From positions 74,354,557-74,418,556 of the forward strand of contig NC_133329.1 of assembly GCF_042186555.1 (NCBI RefSeq): a DNA stretch of 64,000 bases, read 5' to 3'. The notes beneath the pieces were generated by a model. It did not search any database. It was not told where the DNA came from and saw only the letters and a program-made list of their open reading frames with translations. Position 1 is the stretch's first letter. Every line of letters begins with the position of its first letter. Of the stretch, positions 34,237 through 45,479 are shown one piece after another. Both the position numbers and the translations under genes were made by a program. Source of the stretch: Aquarana catesbeiana (lineage: Eukaryota > Chordata > Amphibia > Anura > Ranidae).

Positions 34237-35061
34237 GGCCCCTTTTACACTGAGGCGTTTTTCAGGCGTTTTAGCGCTAAAATTACCGCCTAAATACTGC
34301 ATGAAAAATGCCCCCCATGTATCTCAGTGTAACCTTTCATACTGAGGTGTTGCACTGACTGTGCGTTGGAAAAAATCCTGCAAACAGCTTTTTTGGAGCA
34401 TCTTTTGGGCGCATAAAATAGCGCTGTAAAAACGTCTATCCCAAATGAAATGAATGGGAAATGCTGTAAAACCGCGGTAATACCGCTTTAAAACCGCCCA
34501 GAAGCTGTGGGGAAGGTCACATGACCGCCGTAAAGGGGAGGATGCTGGGATACCAGGAAATCCTGTTGAAAAGGGGAGAGGAGACCAGACAGAGCAATAC
34601 AGAGTATCATGGAGGAGGAATCTGTAGAGATGCAGCCTCTGCAGCTGCAGAAGTCATAGCAGAAAGACCCTCTGGCAGTGGAGATCCAAAGGAATTCATT
34701 GACACAATGCGGAGGCACCCACAACTTTGGGACAAGAAACATGACTGGTACTCCAACCGCTTGAAGAAAATTGAATATGTTCCCAAACATGTAGCACAAA
34801 CAACAGCAGCTCATGGAACTCCATCTTCTCCCTGTTCTATTTCTTCTCTGACGAAAAAACAGGAAGTGCACAGGATGTGATGTAAGGGAGACGGGTTGTT
34901 TGCTGACGCTAACGCTTAAAAAATGTTATAAAAACGCTATTAAAACGCATGGGCGTTAGCGCTATTTTTAACGCTAATGCGGCAAAAATGCGGTAAAACC
35001 GCGCTAATAACGCTCATCATTTTTATCGCAGTTTTGCAATGCCTCAGTGTCACAAGGGGCC
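34237..35061. mobile_element. TTA-flanked (Harbinger-type) element with MADF remnant
   Basis: Ends GGCCCCTTTTACACTGAGGC and mirror GCCTCAGTGTCACAAGGGGCC. They are flanked by TTA (34234-34236 and 35062-35064). It splits copy 2 of the 140-bp segment. Internal arms carry AACGCTAAT / GCGCTATTTTT-type repeats. It encodes part of a MADF protein at 34521-34880. Confidence 0.88.
34521..34880 (+). pseudogene. MADF-domain fragment
   Basis: An open frame of 119 codons contains DPKEFIDTMRRHPQLWDKK and HDWYSNRLKKIEYVPKH (about 34675-34800). This matches the N-terminal helices of a MADF domain: FI(D/E)xxRxxPxLWD. The downstream helices are missing, and the reading continues into a Ser-rich tail. The host element is only 825 bp, so this is an internal-deletion relic. 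It resembles, but is not close to, the MADF protein at 8517-9569 (FIDMLRELPCLWE). Confidence 0.65.
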
Positions 35062-35109
35062 TTACTCTCAAGTGACACAAGTAGCAGATTCACCCAAGTT
35101 GTATCACCC

Positions 35110-35710
35110 ACAAGGCAACCTAGGCAGAAGCCTACAGCCTGGTGGATGGCCAAAGGCAGCATGTACAACCTTTATGTTCCTGCAGTTAAAAAGGAGAATA
35201 GTTTGGTAAAGCTGTGCAGCTGCCGGTACAAACAATGCTAATGAACGGTTTATATGCTCTTACTACAACCCTTATAATTGTGAATAAAGGGATGGGGTGG
35301 GCAAAGCCACTACCCTGCCTAAAGACTGGTACAAACTACTAGTTTTTTTCTCATTAAAAAAAAAACTGACAGCTCAGGCCAGAGTCGCTGTACTAACTGT
35401 CTGATATTAGTACTGCTAATATCCCTGCTGTGCTATTGTGTTCTGAGAGGGGGATGACGCCCTCGCCCCCCCCCCCCCCGCCAGAACAATCCAGTCTGAG
35501 TGCTGATCAGGAGTCGTTCGGCTGCTGATTTTCCAGCATGCTCGTTCGACAGAAGTCAGCTTCTGTTGGACCGGCTGCCATACACATAGGCCGAATGTCG
35601 GATGGTTTTTATTGAACCGGCTGATATTGCCTGACATTCAGCCCGTGTGTACTAGGGTTAAGGCCCCATTCTACCTTTATTTATCACCAAGCTTGCAGGT
35701 AAATGGTAAA
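35110..35710. other. Unassigned sequence
   Basis: Contains a C run at 35466-35479 and an A run at 35356-35367. No second exon for the gene at 35721-36045 could be recognised here. Confidence 0.5.
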
Positions 35711-35720
35711 ATCTACTTAC

Positions 35721-36045
35721 TTAGCTGAGCAGACACTTCTAAAATCTCCCCCGGCGTCATCTTATTGAACCCTCTGTTGTCAGTTATCCGGATAGTGTCG
35801 GTGAGATGGTGTGGTGTCCTCTTCGTTGTTCTCCCTCCATGATCTGTCCCGGCTCCAGCCAAATTCCGATATATCTCATCCTTCACCACACACATACAGG
35901 AATTGATGAGGGACGACTTTCCATGTCCTGCAAACCCCAACAGCAGTATAATGAGTCGTTCAATACCATGCTCAGAGTTGTCAGCCCTGATACCCGGGAC
36001 ATATCTCTTAATGTGCTCTAGGAGGTTTTCGGGAGCCGCAGACAT
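35721..36045 (-). CDS. First coding exon of a P-loop GTPase (IFI44-like type), partial
   Basis: The minus strand encodes a start at 36045 (MSAAPENLLEHIK), then LIILLLGFAGHGKSS, where GFAGHGKSS is a Walker A/G1 motif, then INSCMCVVKDEIYRN, a Thr-rich segment, and ITDNRG as the G3 (DxxG) motif. The frame ends in CTAA|GTAAGT, a strong splice donor (GT at 35720-35719), so later exons (G4, C-terminal helices) must lie at lower coordinates or be lost. I found none. An upstream in-frame Met at 36069 is an alternative start. Hydrophobic-G1-G3 spacing of about 50 residues is typical of small GTP-binding domains of the IFI44/dynamin-like type. That family name is inferred. An IRF-like site lies about 70 bp upstream. 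The codons are undamaged, so this may be a live gene. Confidence 0.6.
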
Positions 36046-36124
36046 GATGTGACCAATGAAAGATGGCACAATGGGACAAAAGAAAAGTAAGGGTCTTTTA
36101 TCTTAGCGCAAAGTGAAAGTGAAA
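36046..36124 (-). promoter_or_regulatory. ISRE/IRF-like element and TATA-like box upstream of the GTPase exon
   Basis: GAAAGTGAAA at 36115-36124 fits the ISRE core GAAANNGAAA. Overlapping AAGTGAAAG (36111-36119) matches the PRDI-type IRF site. Reading the minus strand, a TATA-like AAGATAAAAG lies near 36106-36097, and the ATG follows about 50 bp later. Order and spacing (IRF site, TATA-like, start) suit an interferon-inducible promoter. The match could be chance in a purine-rich area. Confidence 0.5.
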
Positions 36125-36154
36125 ATAAGTTTAAACAATGCACCAACTAAATGT

Positions 36155-36545
36155 TATAATAAACAGGAGGGGAGGGGGTAGAGGGGGTAGAAAAAGAAGG
36201 GGAGAAGTCCAGAGAGGAGAGGAAAGAGGAGAAGAGAAAGGGAGGGAAGGAAAGGGAGAACAGAGACAAAGGAGATGAGAAAGAAGAGAGAAGAGGAGGG
36301 AGGGCAAAGAAGGAGGAGATGAAATGGAAAACGGAGAGAAAAGGGAGCTGAGCAGAGAAGAAAAGAAGGCAGGGGGAGAGGAGAGTAAAGAGAGAAAAGG
36401 GGGAGCTGAGCAGAGAGGAAGAGAAGGCAGGGAGGAGAGGAGAGTAAAGAGAGAGCAAGAAGGGAGGAGAGGAAAGGAAGAACAGGGAGAGAAGGGAGGA
36501 TGGAGAGCAGGGGGAGACGAGAGGAGAGTAAAGGGGAAAAATAAT
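36155..36545. repeat. Polypurine (GA-rich) tract
   Basis: Almost pure A/G on the plus strand: GGGGAGGGGG, AGAGAAAAGG and GGAGAGGAGAG permutations, with a duplicated GCTGAGCAGAGA segment at about 36350 and 36408. Open frames on both strands are composition artefacts. It ends in AATAATAAC repeats (36540-36560). Confidence 0.92.
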
Positions 36546-37589
36546 AACAATAATAATAATTAAAACAATAAAATTAAATTTAAAAAAATGTTAGGTTTGA
36601 TCTAGGTTAAGCCCCGTACACACGGTCGGATTTTCCGACGGAAAATGTTCGATGGGAGCTTGTTGTCGTAAATTCCGTAGGCTCCATCGGACATTTTCCA
36701 TAGGAATTTCCGTCACACAATATTTGAGAGCTGGTTCTCAAATTTTCCGACAACAAAATCCTTTGTCGTAAATTCCGCTCTTGTGCACACAATTCAGACG
36801 CACAAAGTTCCAGGCATGCTCGGAATCAAGCAGAAGAGCCGCACTGGCTATTGAACTTCATTTTTCTTGGCTCATCATACGTGTTAGATAAGAAAATAGG
36901 GGGCGCTAGAAACTAAGATAAATTATTTAAAGTGCAGCAAAATTATGCTTAACTGAGTACCTTAAATTTAAAAGAAAATTAAATTGATATAAATATTGAC
37001 AGTGGAGTTAGTGCATAACCCACCAAAACGGTACATTAATAACAGTGTCAATATTAAATTATCACAATAACAGTGAATAATAGTTCTCAAGTGGAGTGAT
37101 ATCTTCCAAAAAGTGCCAATTTCTTGCCGTTGATAAATAAAAAAGTTCCGTCACCAAAAGAAGGAAGAAAATACACCTTGAAGTAGTAGATATCTGCTTA
37201 CCAGATACCAATGACCCATTTAGTTAAAAAGAGAGTCACTAGCGATTGTGCAGGATTGTGCCTGCTCACATGGACGGCTGGACAACTGGATGATGATTAG
37301 GCATGAACCCCTCCGATCCCAATCGTTCAAGCAATGAATATATGGGAAACAAACAAAGTCTCCATAGTGTAAAACCATTTATTAAAATGCTAGGGTAACA
37401 ATAAAAAGCCAAATGGCCGCTTACATTTGTGGGTGCCTACCCGGCGCTGGGGCTGCTCGCTTGTCAGGGTAAGGTTGGTGTCAGAGACCCATCGCACCGC
37501 ATCAATGGACGGCGTGCGTTCCACCCGGCGTGAGAGACAACCAGATAACTGGATGTAGGTAAAACAATCACGTGACCACGTACCGCTCT

Positions 37590-37625
37590 GACGTACGTTT
37601 CGTTATGAATGTCCTCAGGGAAGCG
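37590..37625 (-). ncRNA. Hammerhead-like motif, left PLE arm
   Basis: On the minus strand CTGAGGA (37618-37612) is followed by a short CATTCATAAC hairpin and GAAAC (37601-37597), then GTACGTC. This is the hammerhead order CTGANGA-helix II-GAAA-helix III-TC. The stem has an A/C mismatch compared with the right arm, and the canonical first helix II pair is missing, so self-cleavage is uncertain. Confidence 0.4.
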
Positions 37626-38639
37626 TACGTTCGTCACTAAGTTACGAGCTTATAAAGGAAAAAAGGCGGGTAAATACAGACGTGACAGGAAGTCTTCCAT
37701 TCGTATCAATAAAGTTGGATGGCATTAAATGAAAAAATCGAAAGACATGCTCCCCCTAGTGGCTTTAAACCATATGGATTTAATAGTCACTCTGGCTAAA
37801 AAAGCCAATAGTTTGCATAGCCTAGCACTGTTTCCCATTGCCAAATACTGCTCCCCCTACTGGTTATTTCCAAGTAGGCGGAAAATACCCATAGTGTCGA
37901 TGTTGTTATATTATTGATTTGTAGTACAATAATGGGAAAATTAATAAACATATTTTTAAATTTGGTTAGTCTAAGTTGAAATAGACAGATGATTAAACCC
38001 TGTAGTTCTGTGCAGCCACAGTCTCGGTTTTCATTATCATGATAAATACCCCTTACTACACGATTGTGCAGGATATTCCCTTACCCTAGGTAGGTACATT
38101 AAGATAAAAGAAAACGAAAAAAATGATACAGCCAAAATAATAAAAATAATACTATTCTGAGCTCCCTATCAAAAATTACTGATTTATACAAATCATTATT
38201 AGTGTATCCAAAAAAATGATAGTATAATTACAAAAATTTGAATACATAAAAATTGGCCACAGAAATATTGCATAGTAGATGATTAGTTAAGTGTGGTCGC
38301 AAGTATTATCTTTATTGCGTACCCCTGAACTAATCGTTAGTTAAAAAGCAGTTAAGATCTAAATCTATGTTCATTCCATGTGGTTGCATGGTTTGTAATT
38401 TGTAGAGCCAATATGTTTCATTTTTGGATACAGCCCTTTTCATATGAGTACCCCTCAGTGGTGGATTTAGGTTTTGTGCTGCCCTAGGCCTGACTAAATT
38501 CATGCACCCCCTAATTTAAATACGACCCACCCTTCCTGTCGAAGCCACACCCCTTGCTATTTAAGACCCACCCTACCATCTGTAAACCACACTCCTTCCA
38601 GACCCCCGACCCTCCATCTCTTCCTAGCAGCAAAAATAC

Positions 38640-39590
38640 CCCCTTTCAGCACAAATCCTCACCCTCATATAACCCCTTCCAGTACAAATCCCCCTTCTCA
38701 GCACAAACCCTTGCCTCAATCTCCCCTTTCCCAGCACAAATCCCCCCTCTTAGCACAAATCTTCCCCCATCTCTCCCTCCCAGCATAAATCCCCCTCTCA
38801 GCACAAATCCTCCCCCATCTCCCCCTCCCAGCATAAATCCTCCCTCTCAGCACAAATCCTGCCCCATCTCTCTCTCCCGGCATAAATCCACCCCATCTCC
38901 CCCTCCCAGCATAAATCCTCCCCCATCTCCCCCCCCAGCATAAGCCCCCCTCTCATCACAAATCCTCCCCCATCTCCCCCTCCCAGCATAAATTCCATCT
39001 CTTATCACAAATCCTCCCCCATCTCCCCCTCCCAGCATAAATTCCATCTCTCATCACAAATCCTCCCCATCTCCCCCTCCCAGCATAAATTCCATCTCTC
39101 ATCACAAATCCTCCCCATCTCCCCCTCCCAGCATAAATTCCATCTCTCATCACAAATCCTCCCCATCTCCCCCTCCCAGCATAAATTCCATCTCTCATCA
39201 CAAATCCTCCCCATCTCCCCCTCCCAGCATAAAAACCCCCCTCTCATCACAAATACTCCCCCATCTCCCCCTCCCAGCATAAATTCCATCTCTCATCACA
39301 AATCCTCCCCCATCTCCCCCTCCCAGCATAAATTCTCCCTCTCATCACAAATCCTCCTCCCTTCTCCCCCTCCCAGCATAAATCGCCCCTACCTCCCCTT
39401 CCGAGCATAAATTCTCCCTCTCATCACAAATCCTCCCCAATTTCCCCCTCCCAGCATTAATCGCCCCTACCTCCCCCTCCCAGCATAAATCGTCCCACCA
39501 TCACAAATCCTCCCCATCTCCTCCTCCCAGCATAAATCCTCACTTTCAGAAAAGAAAACCCTCATCTCAAACCTGTACCTCCTCTCCTCT
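38640..39590. repeat. 48-bp minisatellite in hAT
   Basis: Tandem units near 48 bp combine CATCTCCCCCTCCCAGCATA with CATCACAAATCCTCCCC. The centre (39010-39230) is nearly homogeneous, while both edges are degenerate, as expected from unequal exchange. Confidence 0.93.
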
Positions 39591-39639
39591 CCCAGTACAC
39601 CCCCCCCAGCTCCTTCTGGTGTTCTGTAAGAGCAGCCTC

Positions 39640-42390
39640 CTATGCTGGGACTTGTAGTGCCCTCTGTGGGGGGCTGAGATATGGCAGCCTCCTATGCTGG
39701 GACTTGTAGTGCCCTAGACTACAGGGGGCTGAAGAATGGCAGCCCACTCTGCTGAGACTTGTAGTGCCCTCTGTGGGGGACTGAGGATTCCTCAGTCCCC
39801 CCACAGTCTAAGACACTACAAGTCCCAGCATAGGAGGCTGCCATATCTCAGCCCCCCAGAGTGCACTACAAGCCCCAGCATAAAAGGCTGCCATATCTCA
39901 GCCCCCCCACAGAGGGCACTACAAGTCCCAGCACAGGAGGCTGCCATATCTCTGCCCCCCACAGAGTGCACTACAAGCCCCAGCATAGGAGGCTGGCATA
40001 TCTCTGCCCCCCCCCCACAGAGTGCACTACAAGTCCCAGCACAGGAGGCTGCCATATCTCTGCCCCCCACAGAATGCACTACAAGCCCCAGCATAGGAGG
40101 CTGTCATATGTCAGCCCCCCCACAGAGGGCACTACAAGTCCCAGCACAGGAGGCTGCCATATCTCTGCCCCCCCACAGAGGGCACTACAAGTCCCAGCAC
40201 AGGAGGCTGCCATATCTCTGCCCCCCACAGAGTGCACTACAAGCCCCAGCATAGGAGGCTGCCATATCTCAGCCCCCCCCCCACAGAGTGCACTACAAGT
40301 CCCAGCACAGGAGGCTGCCATATCTCTGCCCCCCACAGAGTGCACTACAAGCCCCAGCATAGGAGGCTGCCATATCTCAGCCCCCCCACAGAGGGCACTA
40401 CAAGCCCCAGCATAGGAGGCTGCCATATCTCAGCCCCCCCCCACAGAGTGCACTACAAGTCCCAGCACAGGAGGCTGCCATATCTCTGCCCCCCACAGAG
40501 TGCACTACAAGCCCCAGCATAGGAGGCTGCCATATCTCTGCCCCCCACAGAGGGCACTACAAGTCCCAGCACAGGAGGCTGCCATATCTCTGCCCCCCAC
40601 AGAGTGCACTACAAGCCCCAGCATAGGAGGCTACCATATCTCAGCCCCCCCACAGAGTGCACTACAAGTCCCAGCACAGGAGGCTGCCATATCTCTGCCC
40701 CCCACAGAGTGCACTACAAGCCCCAGCATAGGAGGCTGCCATATGTCAGCCCCCCCACAGAGGGCACTACAAGCCCCAGCATAGGAGGCTGCCATATCTC
40801 AGCCCCCCCACAGAGGGCACTACAAGTCCCAGCACAGGAGGTTGCCATATCTCTGCCCCCCACAGAGTGCACTACAAGCCCCAGCATAGGAGGCTGCCAT
40901 ATCTCAGCCCCCCCACAGAGGGCACTACAAGTCCCAGCACAGGAGGCTGCCATATCTCTGCCCCCCACAGAGTGCACTACAAGCCCCAGCATAGGAGGCT
41001 GCCATATCTCAGCCCCCCCACAGAGTGCACTACAAGTCCCAGCACAGGAGGCTGCCATATCTCTGCCCCCCACAGAGTGCACTACAAGTCCCAGCATAGG
41101 AGGCTGCCATATCTCAGCCCCCCACAGAGGGCACTACAAGTCCCAGCACAGGAGGCTGCCATATCTCTGCCCCCCACAGAGTGCACTACAAGTCCCAGCA
41201 TAGGAGGCTGCCATATCTCACCCCCCCCCGGAGTGCACTACAAGTCCCAGCATAGGAGGCTGCCATATCTCTGCCCCCCACAGAGTGCACTACAAGCCCC
41301 AGCATAGGAGGCCAGCATAGGAGGCTGGCATATCTCTGCCCCCCCCCACAGAGCCCCCCCACAGAGGGCACTACAAGCCCCAGCATAGGAGGCTGCCATA
41401 TCTCAGCCCCCCCCCACAGAGTGCACTACAAGTCCCAGCACAGGAGGCTGCCATATCTCTGCCCCCCACAGAGGGCACTACAAGTCCCAGCACAGGAGGC
41501 TGCCATATCTCTGCCCCCCACAGAGTGCACTACAAGCCCCAGCATAGGAGGCTACCATATCTCAGCCCCCCCACAGAGTGCACTACAAGTCCCAGCACAG
41601 GAGGCTGCCATATCTCTGCCCCCCACAGAGTGCACTACAAGCCCCAGCATAGGAGGCTGCCATATCTCAGCCCCCCCACAGAGGGCACTACAAGCCCCAG
41701 CATAGGAGGCTGCCATATCTCAGCCCCCCCACAGAGGGCACTACAAGTCCCAGCACAGGAGGCTGCCATATCTCTGCCCCCCACAGAGTGCACTACAAGC
41801 CCCAGCATAGGAGGCTGCCATATCTCAGCCCCCCCACAGAGGGCACTACAAGTCCCAGCACAGGAGGCTGCCATATCTCTGCCCCCCACAGAGTGCACTA
41901 CAAGCCCCAGCATAGGAGGCTGCCATATCTCAGCCCCCCCACAGAGTGCACTACAAGTCCCAGCACAGGAGGCTGCCATATCTCTGCCCCCCACAGAGTG
42001 CACTACAAGTCCCAGCATAGGAGGCTGCCATATCTCAGCCCCCCACAGAGGGCACTACAAGTCCCAGCACAGGAGGCTGCCATATCTCTGCCCCCCACAG
42101 AGTGCACTACAAGTCCCAGCATAGGAGGCTGCCATATCTCACCCCCCCGGAGTGCACTACAAGTCCCAGCATAGGAGGCTGCCATATCTCAGCCCCCCCA
42201 CAGAGTGCACTACAAGTCCCAGCATAGGAGGCTGCCATATCTCAGCCCCCCCAGAGTGCACTACAAGTCCCAGCATACCAGGCTGCCATATCTCAGCCCC
42301 CCCCAGAGTGCACTACAAGTCCCAGCATAGGAGGCTGCCATATCTCAGCCCCCCCACAGAGTGCACTACAAGTCCCAGCAAAACGGGCTG
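39640..42390. repeat. 52-bp minisatellite with dimeric and 921-bp higher-order structure
   Basis: About 50 units of CACTACAAGTCCCAGCATAG plus GAGGCTGCCATATCTCAGCC plus a CCCCCACAGAG tail (about 52 bp). Two variants, CATAGG/CTCAG and CACAGG/CTCTG, tend to alternate, giving a dimer near 104 bp. Sequence from about 40500 to 41270 reappears almost unchanged at 41421 to about 42190, an offset of 921 bp. The long open frames here on both strands have the same 921-bp offsets and are not genes. The first units (39640-39800) are inverted relative to the rest. Confidence 0.95.
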
Positions 42391-42959
42391 CCACCAGACC
42401 TCCAAACACATCATGAGGAGAATGCACAGCCTTCCACTCATTCTTTGGCTGCCATACACTCTTCCCCACTTTTCATACCTGAGTCTGGGCTGCATGTCAC
42501 ACTGCATGGTGAAGCAGTGGGCGGGATTTCCTGAAGTCTGAAGACACGTCCAGGCTCCCAGACCCCGGCGCAGCAAAGAGCACACAAGGCTGCAGATCAC
42601 TCTGGTCAGGCACCTCAGTGGCTGTGGGCGGCGGATGCGGACGCCAACACCACGTGTGTGCACACGGGAGGCTGCACCTAAGCGGGAGGAACCTGCGGGA
42701 ACCGGGACTCAGGAGGACAGGACGGGGGAAGTTTTTGTGCAGGGGGGGTGGCTGTTCTGCCGCCCCCCCGCAGAGTGCCGCCATAGGCCTGGGCCTTGTC
42801 GGCCTAGGCCAAGACACAGCACTGGTACCCCTCCAGTCTCTTGAAATTTTATCAATACCATAGAATGTACACAATGATGGATCACTATCATGACAGAGTT
42901 TAAAGTGTCTAGAGACACTATGGTTGGGGTAACCATTTTTAATATTTGTGAGGTGCTCA

Positions 42960-43900
42960 TTAATTCTTACTTTTAGTTGTCGTGTGGTTCTGCCCACGTA
43001 GGGAACACGGGCATTCCAAAACATAAGTGATGTGGTCAGAATCACATGTAATAAGAGGTTTGATGTTAAATTCTTGTTGTGTTACTACAGATTTAAATTT
43101 GGATAACTTCTTCTTTGTACCCAGTTTCCTAGTAATTTTACAAGCTTTGCACCTGGTACAATAGTGGAAACCAGATCCGTTTAGAAACGTAAGTGGTTTC
43201 TTTGGAGGGTCAGGTACATTGGGGGCTATACGATTTCTAAGGCTGTGAGCCCTTCGGTAAATAAATTTTTTTTTAGGCAGGGAAGATTGAAGATCTTTAT
43301 CTTTAAGCAGGATAGGCCAAAATTTCTTGAAATTGCCTTCTACTACTCCATATTGGCGATGGAAACCTGATATGAATGCGCAATCACCTTTAAATTCTTT
43401 TTTTGGTTTAGGGGCCAGCATTCACTGCCTGTCCATGTTTGACACCTGTAAGATGAGTTTATCTAATACATGGATAGGATAACCCTTCTCTACAAATCTA
43501 GTGGTGAGAATTTCTGCTTGGGAAAAATAATCTAAATCATTGTCCCAATTCCGCCGTATACGCATATATTGCCCCTTAGGTACAGCTCCTATCCACTGCG
43601 GGTGATGGCAACTGTGTGTAGGGACATAGGCATTGCGGTCTGTTTCTTTAAAAAAAAGTTTTAATGCTAATGGTGTTGAAATTTTTGGTAAGTGTTAAAT
43701 CTAGATAGTTCACTGTGGTTAGACTATATTCCACTGTGAATTTTAGATTGTATCTATTGAGATTCATGTACTCTAAATACATCAAAAAACTTTCCTTAGT
43801 CCTCTCCCACAATATGATAACATCATCGATGTATCTTTTGTAGAGAAGAAGTGATTGGGGTCTATTTTTGAAAATGGTTTCTGATTCCCATTTATTTAAT
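42960..43900 (-). pseudogene. PLE RT end and GIY-YIG region, broken copy
   Basis: On the minus strand, 43900-43800 encodes ESETIFKNRPQSLLLYKRYI followed by DDVIILW. RYIDD (43833-43822) is the RT catalytic motif C of Penelope-like RT. The frame continues through TKESFLMYLEYMNLNRYN and a NAYVPTHSCHHPQWIGAVPK-like stretch. A frameshift near 43670 and a stop where the plus copy has Ser (after NMDRQ, about 43425) break it. The zinc-binding YCTRCKACK segment follows. A short deletion removes QYV of the second GIY-YIG motif. The hAT then splits the distal part. Confidence 0.85.
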
Positions 43901-43902
43901 AT

Positions 43903-44769
43903 ATGCGTATACGGCGGAATTGCGACAATGATTTAGATTATTTTTCCCAAGCAGAAATTCTCACCACTAGATTTGTAGAGAAGGGTTATCCTATCCATGT
44001 ATTAGATAAACTTGTCTTACAGGTGTCAAACATGGACAGGCAGTCCATGCTGGCCCCTAAACCAAAAAAAGAATTTAAAGGTGATTGTGCATTCATATCA
44101 GGTTTCCATCGCCAATATAGAGTAGTAGAAGGCATTTTCAAGAAATTTTGGCCTATCCTGCTTAAAGATAAAGATCTTCAATCTTTCCTGCCTAAAAAAA
44201 CAAAATTTATTTACCAAAGGGCTCCCAGCCTTAGAAATCGTATAGCCCCCAATGTACCTGACCCTCCAAAGAAACCACTTACGTTTCTAAACAGATCTGG
44301 TTTCCACTATTGTACCAGGTGCAAAGCTTGTAAAATTACTAGGAAACCGGGTACAATGGAGAAGTTATCCCAATTTAAATCTGTAGTAACACAACAAGAA
44401 TTTAACATCAAACCTCTTATTACATGTGATTCTGACCACGTCACTTATGTTTTGGAATGCCCGTGTTCCCTACAATACGTGGGCAGAACCACACGACAAC
44501 TAAAAGTAAGAATTAATGAGCACCTCACAAATATTAAAAATGGTTACCCCAACCATAGTGTCTCTAGACACTTTAAACTCTGTCATGATAGTGATCCATC
44601 ATTGTGTACATTCTATGGTATTGATAAAATTTCAAGAGACTGGAGGGGTACTCATATGAAAAGGGCTGTATCCAAAAATGAAACATATTGGCTCTACAAA
44701 TTACAAACCATGCAACCACATGGAATGAACATAGATTTAGATCTTAACTGCTTTTTAACTAACGATTAG
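43903..44769 (+). CDS. PLE GIY-YIG endonuclease domain, open 5'-truncated ORF
   Basis: 288 residues are open without a stop. The start is simply the first Met after the inversion junction, so the true protein began upstream with the RT. Residues 1-55 are the linker (ILTTRFVEKGYPIHVL, then LQVSNMDRQ). A CCHH-like cluster HYCTRCKACK lies near 137. The GIY-YIG nuclease has TYVLECPC near 179 and QYVGRTTRQL near 189, with the catalytic Arg region RINEHL near 203 and the distal ETYWLYKLQ. In PLEs this domain nicks DNA for target-primed reverse transcription. Without RT this copy cannot retrotranspose alone. No promoter is seen. Confidence 0.8.
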   Translation: MRIRRNCDNDLDYFSQAEILTTRFVEKGYPIHVLDKLVLQVSNMDRQSMLAPKPKKEFKGDCAFISGFHRQYRVVEGIFKKFWPILLKDKDLQSFLPKKTKFIYQRAPSLRNRIAPNVPDPPKKPLTFLNRSGFHYCTRCKACKITRKPGTMEKLSQFKSVVTQQEFNIKPLITCDSDHVTYVLECPCSLQYVGRTTRQLKVRINEHLTNIKNGYPNHSVSRHFKLCHDSDPSLCTFYGIDKISRDWRGTHMKRAVSKNETYWLYKLQTMQPHGMNIDLDLNCFLTND

Positions 44770-45479
44770 TTCAGGGGTACGCAATAAAGATAATACTTGC
44801 GACCACACTTAACTAATCATCTACTATGCAATATTTCTGTGGCCAATTTTTATGTATTCAAATTTTTGTAATTATACTATCAATTTTTTGGATACACTAA
44901 TAATGATTTGTATAAATCAGTAATTTTTGATAGGGAGCTCAGAATAGTATTATTTTTATTATTATTTTGGCTGTATCATTTTTTTCATTTTTTTCGTTTT
45001 CTTTTATCTTAATGTACCTACCTAGGGTAAGGGAATATCCTGCACAATCGTGTAGTAAGGGGTATTTATCATGATAATGTAAACCGAGACTGTGGCTGCA
45101 CAGAACTACAGGGTTTAATCATCTGTCTATTTCAACTTAGACTAACCAAATTTAAAAATATGTTTATTAATTTTCCCATTATTGTACTACAAATCAATAA
45201 TATAACAACATCGACACTATGGGTATTTTCCGCCTACTTGGAAATAACCAGTAGGGGGAGCAGTATTTGGCAATGGGAAACAGTGCTAGGCTATGCGAAC
45301 TATTGTCTTTTTTAGCCAGAGTGATTATTAAATCCATATGGTTTAAAGCCACTAGGGGGAGCATGTCTTTCGATTTTTTCATTTAATGCCATCCAACTTT
45401 ATTGATACGAATGGAAGACTTCCTGTCACGTCTGTATTTACCTGCCTTTTTTCCTTTAAAAGCTCGTAACTTAGTGACG

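Larger units (their letters stand above)
38456..42824. mobile_element. hAT-type element packed with minisatellites
   Basis: Flanked by the exact 8-bp duplication GTACCCCT (38448-38455 and 42825-42832). Ends CAGTGGTGGATTTAGG and, inverted, CAGTGCTGTGTCTTGG. Both are followed closely by a CCTAGGCC block, giving imperfect inverted repeats. It lies in the GIY-YIG part of the left PLE copy. Interior: single-copy ends (38456-38640 and 42390-42824) and two different tandem arrays, with no transposase. Overall form and TIR type resemble the hAT at 3463-14895, which carries a polypyrimidine tract. Confidence 0.9.

Noticed and set aside
38554..39289. Frames such as MEFMLGGGDGG on the minus strand
   Set aside because: Products of the 48-bp array; a 48-bp period keeps the frame open without selection.
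39640..42390. CRISPR array
   Set aside because: Regular repeats but no unique spacers; it is a simple tandem array in vertebrate DNA.
39736..42663. Many repetitive frames on both strands (CTTSPS..., MLGLVVHSVGG...)
   Set aside because: All are phases of the 52-bp minisatellite and repeat at the 921-bp offset.
45194..45382. 62-codon minus frame matching 37729-37917 plus
   Set aside because: The match is just the inverted PLE arms; it lies in the non-coding 3' region.
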